Source: Globodera rostochiensis | Taxonomy: Eukaryota; Nematoda; Chromadorea; Rhabditida; Heteroderidae | Assembly: GCA_018350325.1 (NCBI GenBank) | Contig: JAEVLN010000062.1 | Coordinates: forward strand, 59,378-123,377 | Direction: 5' to 3' | DNA length: 64,000 nt | Shown here: positions 53,939 to 64,000 of the stretch, piece after piece | How positions within the stretch are numbered: the first letter of the stretch is position 1 | How the letters are laid out: each line of letters begins with the position of its first letter | The notes under the pieces: generated by a model | Told to the model about the DNA's origin: nothing | What the model saw: the letters and a program-made list of their open reading frames with translations, nothing else | The model's database searches: none | Made by a program: the position numbers and the translations under genes

Positions 53939-54760
53939 TTAACAATCAAATCGATGATGATTTTAATAATGTAAAAATGAATCATCTTAATTACTGAAAA
54001 TCCGGAGTCTATTCTTTCGAAAATTGACCCAAAACAAGAGATTGCAAATGTTAATAAATTTACAATAAAATTCACAAATGTCATTTAAATTAATAAAACT
54101 CAAATGTGGGTACACACATGCAAAAAATGATGTTTTACATTTTTTATCTATTTACTCATTCAAGAGGTGAAATTACTGAAAATGAAAACAATGGCATAAT
54201 TACTTATAACAAGCACTGAAATAGTAATTCAGGCAAAAGTGTTATCTCTGCGATTCTTCTAATATTTATCTTTAAAAAATTATAAAAATTGTTTTCTGAT
54301 TCTTTGGTTAGCGGAACCGCCCGTCTCAGAAGTACTCGGGACCAGGGCTGGACATCACCGGTCCCTGAGTCCTTGTCACGCGTAATTTTAAAAAAATGAG
54401 TGACAGCATAAGCGTTAGCGTAATTTTTCGATAAAACTAAAATTTTCAAGTGACAAACAAGTAGCGCAAAAATGACGCAAATTGCCAGTGACGGCGTAAG
54501 CGTAATACGTCATGCCGGCACCTCAAAAATGGCGTAATCGGCGTAAACGTCAACGTCATGACGTCCAGCCCTGCTCGGGGTCTTTGTTTGCGTCGTCGTT
54601 TTGTCGGGAAAATTGATTGTCCACCGACACAACAACGAGAGCGGAGAATGATTATGCCGACCGAGAGAAAAGGGGTACACCTGGATCGAGTGCTTGTAAC
54701 AAGGAAGGCGCGTGGAAAAATGATTGAATGGTGAAATTGTTGCCCGGCCTAGTACAAACT
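53455..54760. repeat. Segment duplicated at 59276-60600
   Basis: About 1.3 kb, from Srsx exon 5 through the 3' flank and a TIR element, is nearly identical at both places (a few substitutions seen, for example near 54360). It indicates a very recent duplication or gene conversion. Confidence 0.85.
54343..54573. mobile_element. MITE with GCGTAA/ACGTCA words
   Basis: Ends CAGGGCTGGACATCA and TGACGTCCAGCCCTG (one mismatch). Flanks CTCGGGAC and CTCGGGGT agree at 6 of 8 positions. The interior repeats GTAAGCGTAA and AACGTCAACGTCATGACG. Duplicated at 60171-60401. Confidence 0.8.
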
Positions 54761-55342
54761 AAAGAGTCACAAAAAAATTAACAATTGATTTGACAAACAA
54801 AAAAAATCCTACAATTTGTTTAATTCGGGTTAGGGAATCGACATACACAAAAACGGAACCCGGATTCGTATTCTTTGCAGATTTTTGATGTTTTTTGTCA
54901 TTTTTATTAAGGGGAACAACATTTAACAACAAGTTTTGCGTTTCTGTTCCATTGTCGGTGGTTGCTCACACAGCATCTAAAACGAAATACAGTGAGGGAT
55001 GCGCGCTGTGCCCCCAGTCGACGCACCGTCAGGACTCAGATGGAATTAGAGAATATTCAGGGAAAGGATCCGTTCCCCCGAATTGGGCATTTGGTAATAA
55101 ATGCTTTATTCCTCCAACGTCTCTCCGACAATGCAATTTAAAAAGATGGAATTGTTCTCTTGGCGTTTCGCTTAGCTGTCGAACTCCTCCGCGACTCCCG
55201 ACTTGGATGATGAATGATCAGCAAGGGGAAACATTGGATGTACATAAAAGTGGGCGGGGACATAAGATGGATAAAATGTGTATTGATTGAGTGGGGAAAT
55301 CCGGTGACCAATGGAAAGTTATGTGAAATAATGAACAACACA
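54574..55342. other. Moderately GC-rich spacer with an unassigned ORF
   Basis: A plus-strand 131-codon frame (54895-55290) contains some Cys residues, but no recognised domain, paralogue or splice support. It may be an exon of an unrecognised gene. Kept as unassigned. Confidence 0.3.
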
Positions 55343-56725
55343 CTAACGGTCATAATCCCTAACGGTCAAAATCCCTAATAACCCAAAAGCGGACAAAATC
55401 CCTAATGGCTTGAAAACGGACAAAATCCCTAAGAAAATCCTTAATAGCGGAATTTCCGTTTTTTTACCTTTGAATGAATCTGATAGGTCCAAGCGCTAAC
55501 AAATCAGTTTAAATCTAAAAAACTCGCCAATCTCTAGTCAATTTCCAAATTATTAACCAATAAAAGCAAAAATTTCATTTCTTGTTCAACAATAATCAAT
55601 TGATCACCACGTAAAAATGGTCTTGACAAGTAAAAAAATCAGAATCGTTTCCAGTATATTCTTCAGCCAATTGGCGCACGCTCGACGTCCACCTCTTGAT
55701 TTGGTCTCCAATTCATCCCTTAGCGTGTCGCTTCTATCAGTGGTAACTCGTTGAGCAAGTCTTTCGTTAGTGCCATTGTTCTCACTTCCTCTGGTGGAAT
55801 ATAGGCGAGAAACGGAACATCTAGTTAAGTTTTGAGAATGTTAAAAAAGATAATGGGAGTGAAAGTGAGTAGCCAGATCGCAATTAGCAAAATGAACGTA
55901 AAGGTGTTTTGGTAAGATGCACGAATAAACATATTTTTAGTCGGAAATTTCGTCTTTTAACGATCTATTCGGACTTTAAAAAAACCTACTTTGTAGTTTC
56001 AAGCCTGAAAATCTTGCTCTGCAGCTAGTAAGTTATAAATTTAAAAAATTTGCAAACCGTCGACTGGTTCAACCGGTGCAATGGCGTTTAACCATCCGCA
56101 ATGCCTTCTCATAATAGCACGTGGGTTTTCCTTGCTGTAAACAGTTTACACAAATCACTCTCGCCGATTGACGAAGCATCCGATGACCAATAGCTGCTCC
56201 TCCGGAGTTGGCGCGGCACGAACGTCCCATCAAATGTTGAGGCGGAGGAATTCAAGAACTAAAATAAAAAATAAAATTTGGGTGTGAAAAGACAAGCTCG
56301 GTAGCCTAATTATTCGCGCAGTGTGCGCTTAATCAACACATATATGCTTAATTTTTGAAAAGATGAATCTAAAAGTTGCTTTTTAATTTATAAAATTGAC
56401 GCAAACCACTCAATTTCTCGAGAATTGCAATATTAGGGATTTTGTCCGTTAGGGATTATGACCGTTTTCAAGCCATTAAGGATTTTGTCCGCTTTTGGGT
56501 TATTAGGGATTTTGACCGTTAGGGATTATGACCGTTTTCAAGCCATTAAGGATTTTGTCCGCTTTTGGGTTATTAGGGATTTTGACCGTTAGGGATTATG
56601 ACCGTTTTCAAGCCATTAAGGATTTTGTCCGCTTTTGGGTTATTAGTGATTTTGACCGTTTTCAAGCCATTAGGGATTTTGACCGCTTTTGGGGATTATG
56701 ACCTTTAGGGATTTTGTCCTGACAC
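55343..56725. mobile_element. Element with 70-bp tandem AGGGATTTTGACCG repeat and inverted arms
   Basis: The left arm (55343-55455) contains CGGTCATAATCCC and CAAAATCCCTAA words. The right arm (56428-56725) contains their inverse as a tandem array with a 70-bp period (ACCGTTTTCAAGCC at 56461, 56531 and 56601, then a shorter variant). The middle has minus-strand coding-like pieces: PFLAYIPPEEVRTMALTKD near 55800 and a Cys-containing piece with CVNCLQQGKPTCYY near 56140. These may be transposase remnants or captured exons; I cannot assign a family. Confidence 0.6.
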
Positions 56726-57153
56726 GGGGGGGGGTCACAATTAGAGAGGAGGCTTCAAATGGAGAGGGGGTTACTAATAGAGAAAATACGGTGAGCGAAG
56801 GGCCGCAGAAGCAAAAAATAGCAACCTTTCAAACAATATTAAATTAAATTATTTTTTAAAAAATCATTTTTTTAATCGCTTAAAAAAATTTTGATTTTCG
56901 ACATTGATTTTCGATTTTGGCCTCAGCATAGCCAGAACCAAAGCGAGTGTGCTTTTCAAAAATGTTTTATTAAAAAATCTGTTTTTAAGGTTCTAAAAAT
57001 TACCACGAAGCGCCAATGTCGACCTTGACACACGCACTTAATTTCTACTAAATTTATAATTGATTTAGTTATATTTCTTTATTTTATCATAAATTTGTGT
57101 TTTTAAAGCTATTGAGTTAAATAAATTCAAAAAATGATAATAATTTTTATAAT
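56726..57153. other. Spacer, no gene seen
   Basis: 56924-57150 resembles 43420-43680, the upstream flank of the 43684 peptide gene. Confidence 0.45.
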
Positions 57154-57279
57154 ATGAACTATTCGTGGAATTTTGTTTTATTCTGTTGTCTAATTTCATC
57201 TGTTATATTTTCTGCCCATGGAAGAAATTCTGCTACCTCAGGCAATCAATCAATTAGTTTATTTAATATACATAAATAA
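57154..57279 (+). CDS. Small secreted peptide (41 aa), second copy
   Basis: Same length and frame as 43684-43809, with substitutions only. Signal peptide MNYSWNFVLFCCLISSVIFS. The adjacent larger gene copy is broken while this frame is intact, so the peptide may be the conserved unit, though the divergence time is short. Confidence 0.5.
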   Translation: MNYSWNFVLFCCLISSVIFSAHGRNSATSGNQSISLFNIHK

Positions 57280-57379
57280 TTTTAATGTTTTTCGTTGTTC
57301 CAAATTTATTAATTTAATTATGATATTTTTAAAAAAATTCTTTTAAAAAATGCATTATCCTCCCATAAGGTATCGCAAA

Positions 57380-57750
57380 TTGCCCGATGAACGTTATCAA
57401 ACACATTATCGTACGGACAACTGAATTTGTGAGTAATGATGATGCACCCCCTACAAATGCAGGTCAATTAAAATTTAAAAAAACGTTTACATAAATTTGA
57501 AATATTGAAATAAAAAAATCAAAAATTTTTTTAAGATAATCCGTCGTATAATGAAAGACATTTACGGCGGAAATTGGGGCGTTTTATCATCAAAAAGCCT
57601 GGTTCAGCCATCGCGATGGTTCTGCCGCATTTTGTCTTCATGTCGAGCGGGGCTGGCAATACAATGTTTTTAAAACAGGAGACATTGACACTGAAGACCG
57701 ACTAACCGTGGAAAAAGTGATGGAACAAATAAATCGGTTTAAAGCAAAAA
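57380..57750 (+). pseudogene. Broken copy of the 43917 gene
   Basis: Exon 1 has an extra C (GCACCCCCTAC) and exon 2 is cut after GGNWGVL. A deletion removes the rest of exon 2 and the intron up to GTTCAGCC, and exon 3 ends after FKAK where unrelated sequence begins. Confidence 0.8.
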
Positions 57751-57834
57751 ATTTTGGGGGGTTTATTACATTTTTCGTACGCAATTTTTTTCAAATTTCA
57801 AAATTTTTTAAAGTGTTTAGAAATGGGTCTCGTG

Positions 57835-57970
57835 CATCACTAATGCTAACCCCGACTCCGAGTCGGAGATGGGTTTGGGGTCGGGGTTTTTCGGGGTCAG
57901 AAGTGTCGGGGTCGGGGAAAACCCTGAAAAAGGCCTGAATTTGCGGAGTCGGGGTTGGGGGGATAACCCT
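57835..57970. mobile_element. TCGGGGTCGGGG word element
   Basis: Same word family as the MITE at 21101-21397 (TTTTTCGGG, AGAAGTGTCG, GGTCGGGGA). Its right edge reads GGATAACCCTAAT. Target duplication not clear. Confidence 0.55.
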
Positions 57971-58336
57971 AATCCAAATTACGGAAAATCCAAAAAAATC
58001 CGCAGACTTGAAAAAATTTAATGATGCAATTTATCCAATGAATAAGCAATTTAAATTAGACCATTAAGAAAAATATGTTTTTCATCATAGCACTAATGAA
58101 AGGTTTATTTAATTATAGTCTAATAATGCAAATGATTCTGACATAGCAACTGTGAAGGCTTGCCATAAAAATGTAGCCATTAATTATTCGAAATCCTTAT
58201 TTGTTTGGAAAGTTTATTTAAATTATACTTTAAGCTAAAAAGAAAAAAATAATGCTGAAAGGAATCTTCTAGCATTTCTAGCTCAGATCCATAAATCACC
58301 TTTAGATTATCTTAAAATTTTCAATCATACAATACA

Positions 58337-59766
58337 ATGGCACCATCCGTTGATCCGGTAATTATTATTTGTTTAATTAATTGAAATTTTATTTTTTAAG
58401 CTTTACGATCTTTACAAGAACAAAGGCTTTGTTCCCATTGAAATTATTACAAATGGAATCGTTGCTATGATTTGTTGTGTCGGAATTGGCCTAAACTCGT
58501 CTCTCGTCTATGTGACCATTAAAACAAAGTAAAAATATTCAAGCCCCAAACTAAAATAAGCCTCGTTTTATTTTCTAAATTTGTGGTACTGAAGGGTTAT
58601 CGGTTTTTGGGGCTTCCCCGGTACTCATCAATCTCCAAAAGCCATAAACTAACGGAATATAACAGCCACTTGTAGAAAGTCTTTGGATTTATGATAAACG
58701 AAATGCCAAATGAAATTTGCTTCTCGAACAAACTTTGTATGAAAAACGGCTAACACTTATCCGATCAGATCACTCCATTCGCCTTGCATAATTCTGGTCG
58801 CTTTGTATGCATTTTTTGCCTCATTTCTCCTTTTTGGAAATTGCGTCAAATTCGGCATTTTTGTGTTTGGAATTAATTACATCACACTGCGGACGTGCTT
58901 TTATATTCTATTTGTTCCCCTAATTGGCACAGGAAATGCTGTGACGCTTCAGTTATGCATTGGAATCGACCGTCTGATCGGAGTTATCTTTCCATTCTGG
59001 TTATAAAGCTTTATTAATTGTAACATTAAAATATATTTTTAAGGTATAAAACAAATGGAAAATACGTCACTTTTAAATTAGCCATTGGAATTTGTTTCAT
59101 TAAGTTGATATTAAGTGGATTCAGCGCCTATACTGGAAGCTCCGCGCATTGGGAAAAGTTAGCATTTTTGCAACAATTAATTTTAAAATTAATTTTTAGG
59201 CCAGTGATGTGCATTGCTGGCGACCCCAGCCAACAACCCGAAATTCAAAATCTTACTAATATTAGCGCGTTAGTTATATATTGTGGCGAATTTTTATGTT
59301 ACACACTGATTTTGCTGATCATTTGGCGACGAAAAACATCGAGTTTATATTTTGTTCAACAAATATTTTTCTTTTTGCATTTAGTACCGCAAAATGTGAA
59401 AAAGTTAACAATTTCGCTGAGTGTTCTGATGTCGATTGGTCTGATATGCTACATATTGGTTTGCTTACAAATTATTCTTTTCTTTATTTATTTTTTAAAA
59501 AATAAGAATATTTTCTTCGCACGTGTCATAATGCCTTTACTCAATTTGGACGCAATTGCATTTGAATATTTTGTTTTTCCAATAAGTCTTGCTTTGCAAT
59601 CGATGGCATACGGAAGCAGTGCTCCGGTTCTCTACTTTTGCAAGTAAATATTAATTTTTAAATATAAAAAGAAAAAATCTATTTATGTTTTTTTAGTGCC
59701 CAATATCGCAGCGCTTTTCGCACACAATTTGGTCATCAAGCAAACCAAGTCACACCTGTCCAATAG
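58337..59766 (+). CDS. Srsx-type serpentine chemoreceptor (8 exons, 305 aa)
   Basis: Exons 58337-58357, 58401-58528, 58769-58999, 59044-59157, 59200-59342, 59385-59458, 59507-59643 and 59697-59766 (918 nt). All GT-AG and open. Because of a two-base deletion in intron 5, a spurious read-through frame joins exons 4-7 (59105-59647), but the spliced model keeps the length and phase of every paralogue. CIGIDRLIGVIFPFW is intact; the tail ends VTPVQ. The 5' flank (57970-58336) matches those of the 26.4-kb gene and the 14-kb pseudogene. Confidence 0.87.
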
Positions 59767-60170
59767 TTAACAATCAAATCGATGATGATTTTAATAATGT
59801 AAAAATGAATCATCTTAATTACTGAAAATCCGGAGTCTATTCTTTCGAAAATTGACCCAAAACAAGAGATTGCAAATGTTAATAAATTTACAATAAAATT
59901 CACAAATGTCATTTAAATTAATAAAACTCAAATGTGGGTACACACATGCAAAAAATGATGTTTTACATTTTTTATCTATTTACTCATTCAAGAGGTGAAA
60001 TTACTGAAAATGAAAACAATGGCATAATTACTTATAACAAGCACTGAACTAGTAATTCAGGCAAAAGTGTTATCTCTGCGATTCTTCTAATATTTATCTT
60101 TAAAAAATTATAAAAATTGTTTTCTGATTCTTTGGTTAGCGGAACCGCCCGTCTCAGAAGTACTCGGGAC

Positions 60171-60401
60171 CAGGGCTGGACATCACCGGTCCACGAGTCC
60201 TTGTCACGCGTAATTTTTAAAAAATGAGTGACAGCATAAGCGTTAGCGTAATTTTTCGATAAAACTAAAATTTTCAAGTGACAAACAAGTAGCGCAAAAA
60301 TGACGCAAATTGCCAGTGACGGCGTAAGCGTAATACGTCATGCCGGCACCTCAAAAATGGCGTAATCGGCGTAAACGTCAACGTCATGACGTCCAGCCCT
60401 G
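60171..60401. mobile_element. MITE with GCGTAA/ACGTCA words, second copy
   Basis: Duplicate of 54343-54573 with a few substitutions, including a flanking CTCGGGAC/CTCGGGGT pair. It moved with the surrounding 1.3-kb duplication rather than by its own transposition. Confidence 0.8.
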
Positions 60402-60606
60402 CTCGGGGTCTTTGTTTGCGTCGTCGTTTTGTCGGGAAAATTGATTGTCCACCGACACAACAACGAGAGCGGAGAATGATTATGCCGACCGAGAGAAAAG
60501 GGGTACACCTGGATCGAGTGCTTGTAACAAGGAAGGCGCGTGGAAAAGTGATTGAATGGTGAAATTGTTACCCGGGCTAGTACAAACTAAAGGGTCACAA
60601 AAAAAT

Positions 60607-61165
60607 TGCAGGTCAATTAAAATTTAAAAAAACGTTTACATAAATTTGAAATAAAAAAATCAAAAATTTTTTTAAGATAATCCGTCGTATAATGAAAGAC
60701 ATTTACGGCGGAAATTGGGGCGTTTTATTATCAAAAAGCCTGGTTCAGCCATCGCGATGGTTCTGCCGCATTTTGTCTTCATGTTGAGCGGGGCTGGCAA
60801 TACAATGTTTTTAAAACAGGAGACATTGACACTGAAAACCGACTAACCGTGGAGAAAGTGATGGAACAAATAAATCGGTTTAAAGCAAAAAATGATTAGC
60901 TATAAAAAGTCATTTTCACAAATTCCTTATTTATTGAGCGAAATTAGTCATAATATTTCAATTTAGAAATTGACATAATTATCTTTTTTTAAGTTAATTT
61001 GATAAATAATTTAGTTTAATGGGCCTTTTAACAGTTTTTGATCGTGCAGCTGCACATTGTCTTGTATGAATCATTGGTCTAATGTTCAAATTTCCGTTAA
61101 TATTTTAATACTTTCCTATGTTTTTGTGAAAATTGCGGGCAACGAGTTTGGAAAAGTGTAGAAAG
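60607..61165 (+). pseudogene. Broken copy of the 43917 gene and its 3' flank
   Basis: Exon 2 is truncated as in the 57.4-kb copy, exon 3 has an extra A before ATGATTAGC, and a further deletion removes the basic tail. The 3' flank (60985-61165) matches 44720-44930 and abuts the end of the next gene. Confidence 0.8.
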
Positions 61166-61180
61166 CATAATAAAGAGTCA

Positions 61181-62527
61181 TCATTTTGTCTTTATTTCTT
61201 CACGGAGTGTGTCCACTTGGATTCTTTCTGTTCTTTTTTTCTTTACGAGATTCCAGGCCCACAAATTATCATCCGACGAGGGCATTGGATGTTCAGAAGT
61301 GCTATAATAAAAAATAAATGCATTAATTATTTTTAAATTGCCGTTAAATATGAAATATTTTAAATACAATACTCGTTATCCGTAAAAGTTGGGCTATTCT
61401 CCGGCAATGAATTTTCATTAACAGAATTTTTGTTTAAATTTGAATCAAATTGTTTTTTCCATTTGTATAATGTAACTGGACTAATATTCAGCCTTTTGGC
61501 AATATCGATGACATTAAGTTTAGGATTTATTTGTTTAATTTTGTAATATTTTTCCATCAATTCCAATTTCTCGCTATCGGAGTGTTTAAATTGCGCTAAA
61601 AAATTGAATAATTTTTAAAACGATTTTTAAAATTATACAATTGACTGGAAGTCCAAATTCTTTTTTCCATTTTATAAATGTGTCTCGACAAATTCCCAAA
61701 TCTTTCATAAGTTTATTTTGTTCTCCCCGTTGGCACATTTTGATCTCTTTTATTCTTGCAATAAATTCGCGCTTTTTCTTTTCATAAAAACTGTTTTTGT
61801 TTTTTCTCTCTATGTGACTTAAGCCAAATTCCTTTTTCCATTTATAAATTTTCTTGCGATTGACTCCCAATTTTTTACCAATTTTACACTCAATTTTAAC
61901 TCTTTTTATTTCAGGTAATTTTCTTGTTTTCTTATATTCTTCTTTCAACGCGTTATTGGAAATAATTTCTCGTTTTTCTTGCTCAGAATGAGAATTGTGC
62001 TTATAAACGATGCCAAATTCTTTCTTCCATTTATAAATTTTCTTGCGATAAACTCCCAATTTGTTTCCGATTTTACACTCAATTTTAACCATTTCTGTTG
62101 CAGGGAATTTTCCATTTTTTTTGAATTCTTCTCTCATCGCGTGAAATTTGGAAATAATTTCTCGTTTTTCTTGCTCAGAGCATTCATTTTTTGCATTAAT
62201 TCCTTCAATTGTTTCATCATCACTTTGATCAAAGCGATCCGGGTCTTCCTGTGTCAAATTCTGATCAGTCGAATCCAAATTATAAGCTTCAACATCCTGA
62301 TCTATATTGTCATCATGATCAGCTTGTTCATTTAGTGCATTTTCTCCCGAGTTTAACGGCGATGTTTCCACTTTTATTTGTTGATGGTCATCATCGTCCC
62401 ATCCTTTCCCATATATTTCATCAAAAGTTGGTCGAATTTTTCCATCTTTTGGTTCATTAACCGACAAAATTTTGTCAATTAAATTTGACGCATTTACGAT
62501 TAGAAAGAATAAAAACCAGAGCCTCAT
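61181..62527 (-). CDS. Secreted protein with four helix-turn-helix repeats (3 exons, ~410 aa)
   Basis: Minus-strand exons 62527-61639, 61595-61373 and 61301-61181 (1233 nt). Splice sites and phases equal those of the paralogue at 15796-16902. Residues 1 to about 22 are a signal peptide (MRLWFLFFLIVNASNLI start). Residues 23-115 are an acidic linker identical in plan to the paralogue. Four HTH-like units follow at about 117-172, 181-235, 248-292 and 303-343, most ending YKWKKEFG or close to it. The first two are a tandem duplication; the paralogue has one unit in that place. The basic tail carries SEHPM and DDNLWAWNL, then KKKRTERI, which could serve as a nuclear-localisation signal. Function is unknown. 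Export followed by action in a nucleus is an inference from signal peptide plus basic, DNA-binding-like repeats. Confidence 0.8.
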
Positions 62528-63202
62528 TTATTGCAATGCGGAGAATTTTTCTAAATAAAATAATAAATTGTATTGGACGGTCGGGGTCGGTATGGCGCGG
62601 CTCAGTTTGGCGCGCTGACGTATTTGAAACGTTATAACTTTTTGGTTATCTGACCAAATCAAACTATCTTAATATCATTCGTATGACTCAGCGCGACACG
62701 TTGGCACGAAAAATTGCGATTTCACACGTTTTAAACTTATAACTTCTTCGCGAAAAGCCGAATCGATCAGCTTTCGCTTGCTCAAAGGTTTAACCTACAG
62801 AGAGCTTTTGTATAATACCAATTTTGTTTGATTTGCTTTCCTGCTAACTAAGTTATGACTGATCGCGCCGAACTGGGCCGCTCCGATTGGGCGGATCCGT
62901 GTATTGGAGATAAAAATTATATAAAAATAAAAGCATTTACAAGACTCGATTCAATTTAAAAATTCAATTTTATGCCAATACTAATATTATTATTATTATT
63001 AATATAATTTAAATAATAACATGAATAGATTATAATCTTTTTCTTAATATTTCATGAAATATGCATAAGGATCGATAATATGATTGTATAATGTAGTAAG
63101 AGACATGAAATGACTGTTTTATTCGTTAATGAATATTTTCATATTTCAAAATGTATTAAAATATAATTTTATAACTAACTTGTCCGATCTGTCCCATAGG
63201 CA
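62528..63202. other. 5' flank of the HTH gene and a GGCGCG-word patch
   Basis: 62575-62900 contains GGCGCGG, CCAAATCAAAC and CGTTATAACTT words, with CGTTATAACTT also near 47140. This suggests another repeat family. No gene seen. Confidence 0.4.
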
Positions 63203-63253
63203 GGGGTCAGGAAGGAATTCGGACCCGGAACCCCGGAATCGGACGTGCCCTGA
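63203..63253. mobile_element. Very short CAGGGG...CCCTG element
   Basis: 51 bp starting CAGGGGTCAGG and ending CGTGCCCTG, full of CCGGAACC words. Probably an extreme internal deletion derivative; no target duplication is seen. Confidence 0.35.
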
Positions 63254-64000
63254 TAAAATTATATATTTTTGTCATTTTTGAACATGATTGGCCTAATTAA
63301 TTGAGAGAATGCAAGCTTCATAGTGTCCAATTACATAATGCAAAAGAAATTATATTTTTGTTTTATTTTTGGAAAGGCTTTCGTTTCGATTTCGAACTTT
63401 CTTTCTTTCGACGATGCTTTCCATCACTCGATGTGACTCGACCGAGCATTTCATTTCCCACGCTATTTTAATTTCAACTAAGAATTAATAACTACTTGGT
63501 GATTAACTTCTTCGGAGCTAGCCAACCCTAGTCTCAGCCGGGTGGGTGTTGTAAAGCTCGTAAACAGTTCTGTGGTTGTTGTGTTTGTAAAGGATCCATT
63601 CATAAAACTAAATATAATTTTTTCAAAAATTTTAAATAATTTCCTACTTGCTTGACGCCATTCTTGTCAATATATTGCTGATGGAATACTTGTTCCTCAG
63701 GTATTGCTTGTTCCATGTTGTCAAATGGATTAAACAATCTAAAATTAAAAAATATTTAATAATATTAGGGTCAGTGTGTCCATTTGGAAATTCTCCAAGC
63801 GGGGGGGGGGGGGTGTTTATGGGAGAAATGTACAAATGTGAATATCTTTCGTTTTCATCTCTTTTCTGTGCATTGTATCGTCGATCACTCCAAAAAGGAG
63901 GTCATTGTAAGAACGAAGGAACGAACCTTTTTGGTTGCGACCATTTGAATTAACCCCTTACCTTTCCCTCATTATTGACCCTGTCTTATTAACCTATTTA
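63254..64000. other. No recognisable gene
   Basis: AT-rich, with a G-run of about 13 at 63800-63813. Overlapping frames of about 60-100 codons at 63644-63953 lack domains. Confidence 0.35.

Noticed and set aside
54895..55290. 131-codon plus-strand frame as a gene
   Set aside because: Higher GC than its surroundings but nothing recognisable, and the opposite strand is also partly open.
55343..56725. CRISPR-like array from the 70-bp periodic repeat
   Set aside because: Units are contiguous with no unique spacers, and the setting is eukaryotic.
59105..59647. 180-codon continuous Srsx frame as a single exon
   Set aside because: It reads through short introns only because of a two-base deletion; the spliced model matches all paralogues in length and phase.

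Overview
The window looks like AT-rich nematode nuclear DNA. It has many very short introns (about 40-60 bp, with some longer ones) ending in TTTTAG, TTTAAG or TTCAG. It also has a local expansion of serpentine-receptor genes of the Srsx type and almost no spacer free of repeats. A tylenchid (plant-parasitic type) host is a guess from the secreted gene families, not something the sequence proves. No bacterial features, rRNA, tRNA or CRISPR were recognised.

Layout. 1-7.1 kb: a complete Ty3/gypsy LTR retrotransposon (1085-6321) with two identical 323-bp LTRs, a 5-bp target duplication and one unbroken 1422-residue Gag-Pol frame, followed by a GC-rich minisatellite. 7.1-15 kb: repeats and broken gene pieces, including a minus-strand Srsx pseudogene (13374-14143). 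15-26 kb: a three-exon gene for a secreted protein with helix-turn-helix repeats (15796-16902), a divergent intact Srsx gene on the minus strand (19760-21646) with transposon insertions in its introns, and a rearranged duplication of the 15-18.5 kb block at 23.9-26 kb. 26-42.4 kb: Srsx genes at 26.4, 33.8 and 38.1 kb, a pseudogene at 42 kb, an unidentified membrane protein at 29.6-31.1 kb, and many TIR elements. 43.7-46.7 kb: a small secreted peptide, a gene with weak likeness to dynein light chains, and a TIR element carrying a copy of that gene's last exon. 48-60 kb: Srsx genes at 48.2 and 58.3 kb, a 5'-truncated chimeric copy at 53 kb next to a broken hAT transposase, and a 1.4-kb element with a 70-bp tandem repeat. 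61.2-62.5 kb: a longer minus-strand paralogue of the secreted helix-turn-helix gene.

The ORF table hides the gene structures because exons are short. I rebuilt them by matching splice sites and reading phase across paralogues. Four Srsx copies (33.8, 38.1, 48.2, 58.3 kb) give clean eight-exon models of 305-310 codons. A fifth (26.4 kb) is open throughout but depends on a GC splice donor. The two HTH genes share a three-exon model with identical phases.

The most unusual theme is a crowd of short TIR elements resembling hAT MITEs (8-bp target duplications where visible, ends often CAGGGNTG). Each carries a dense array of its own short word (CCGAAACCCG, GGATATCC, TTTCG, GGTTTCGG and so on) just inside the ends. 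A second theme is a dispersed hairpin module (GGCGGTGCC-GATA-GGCGCCGCC) next to G-runs, with about a dozen copies.
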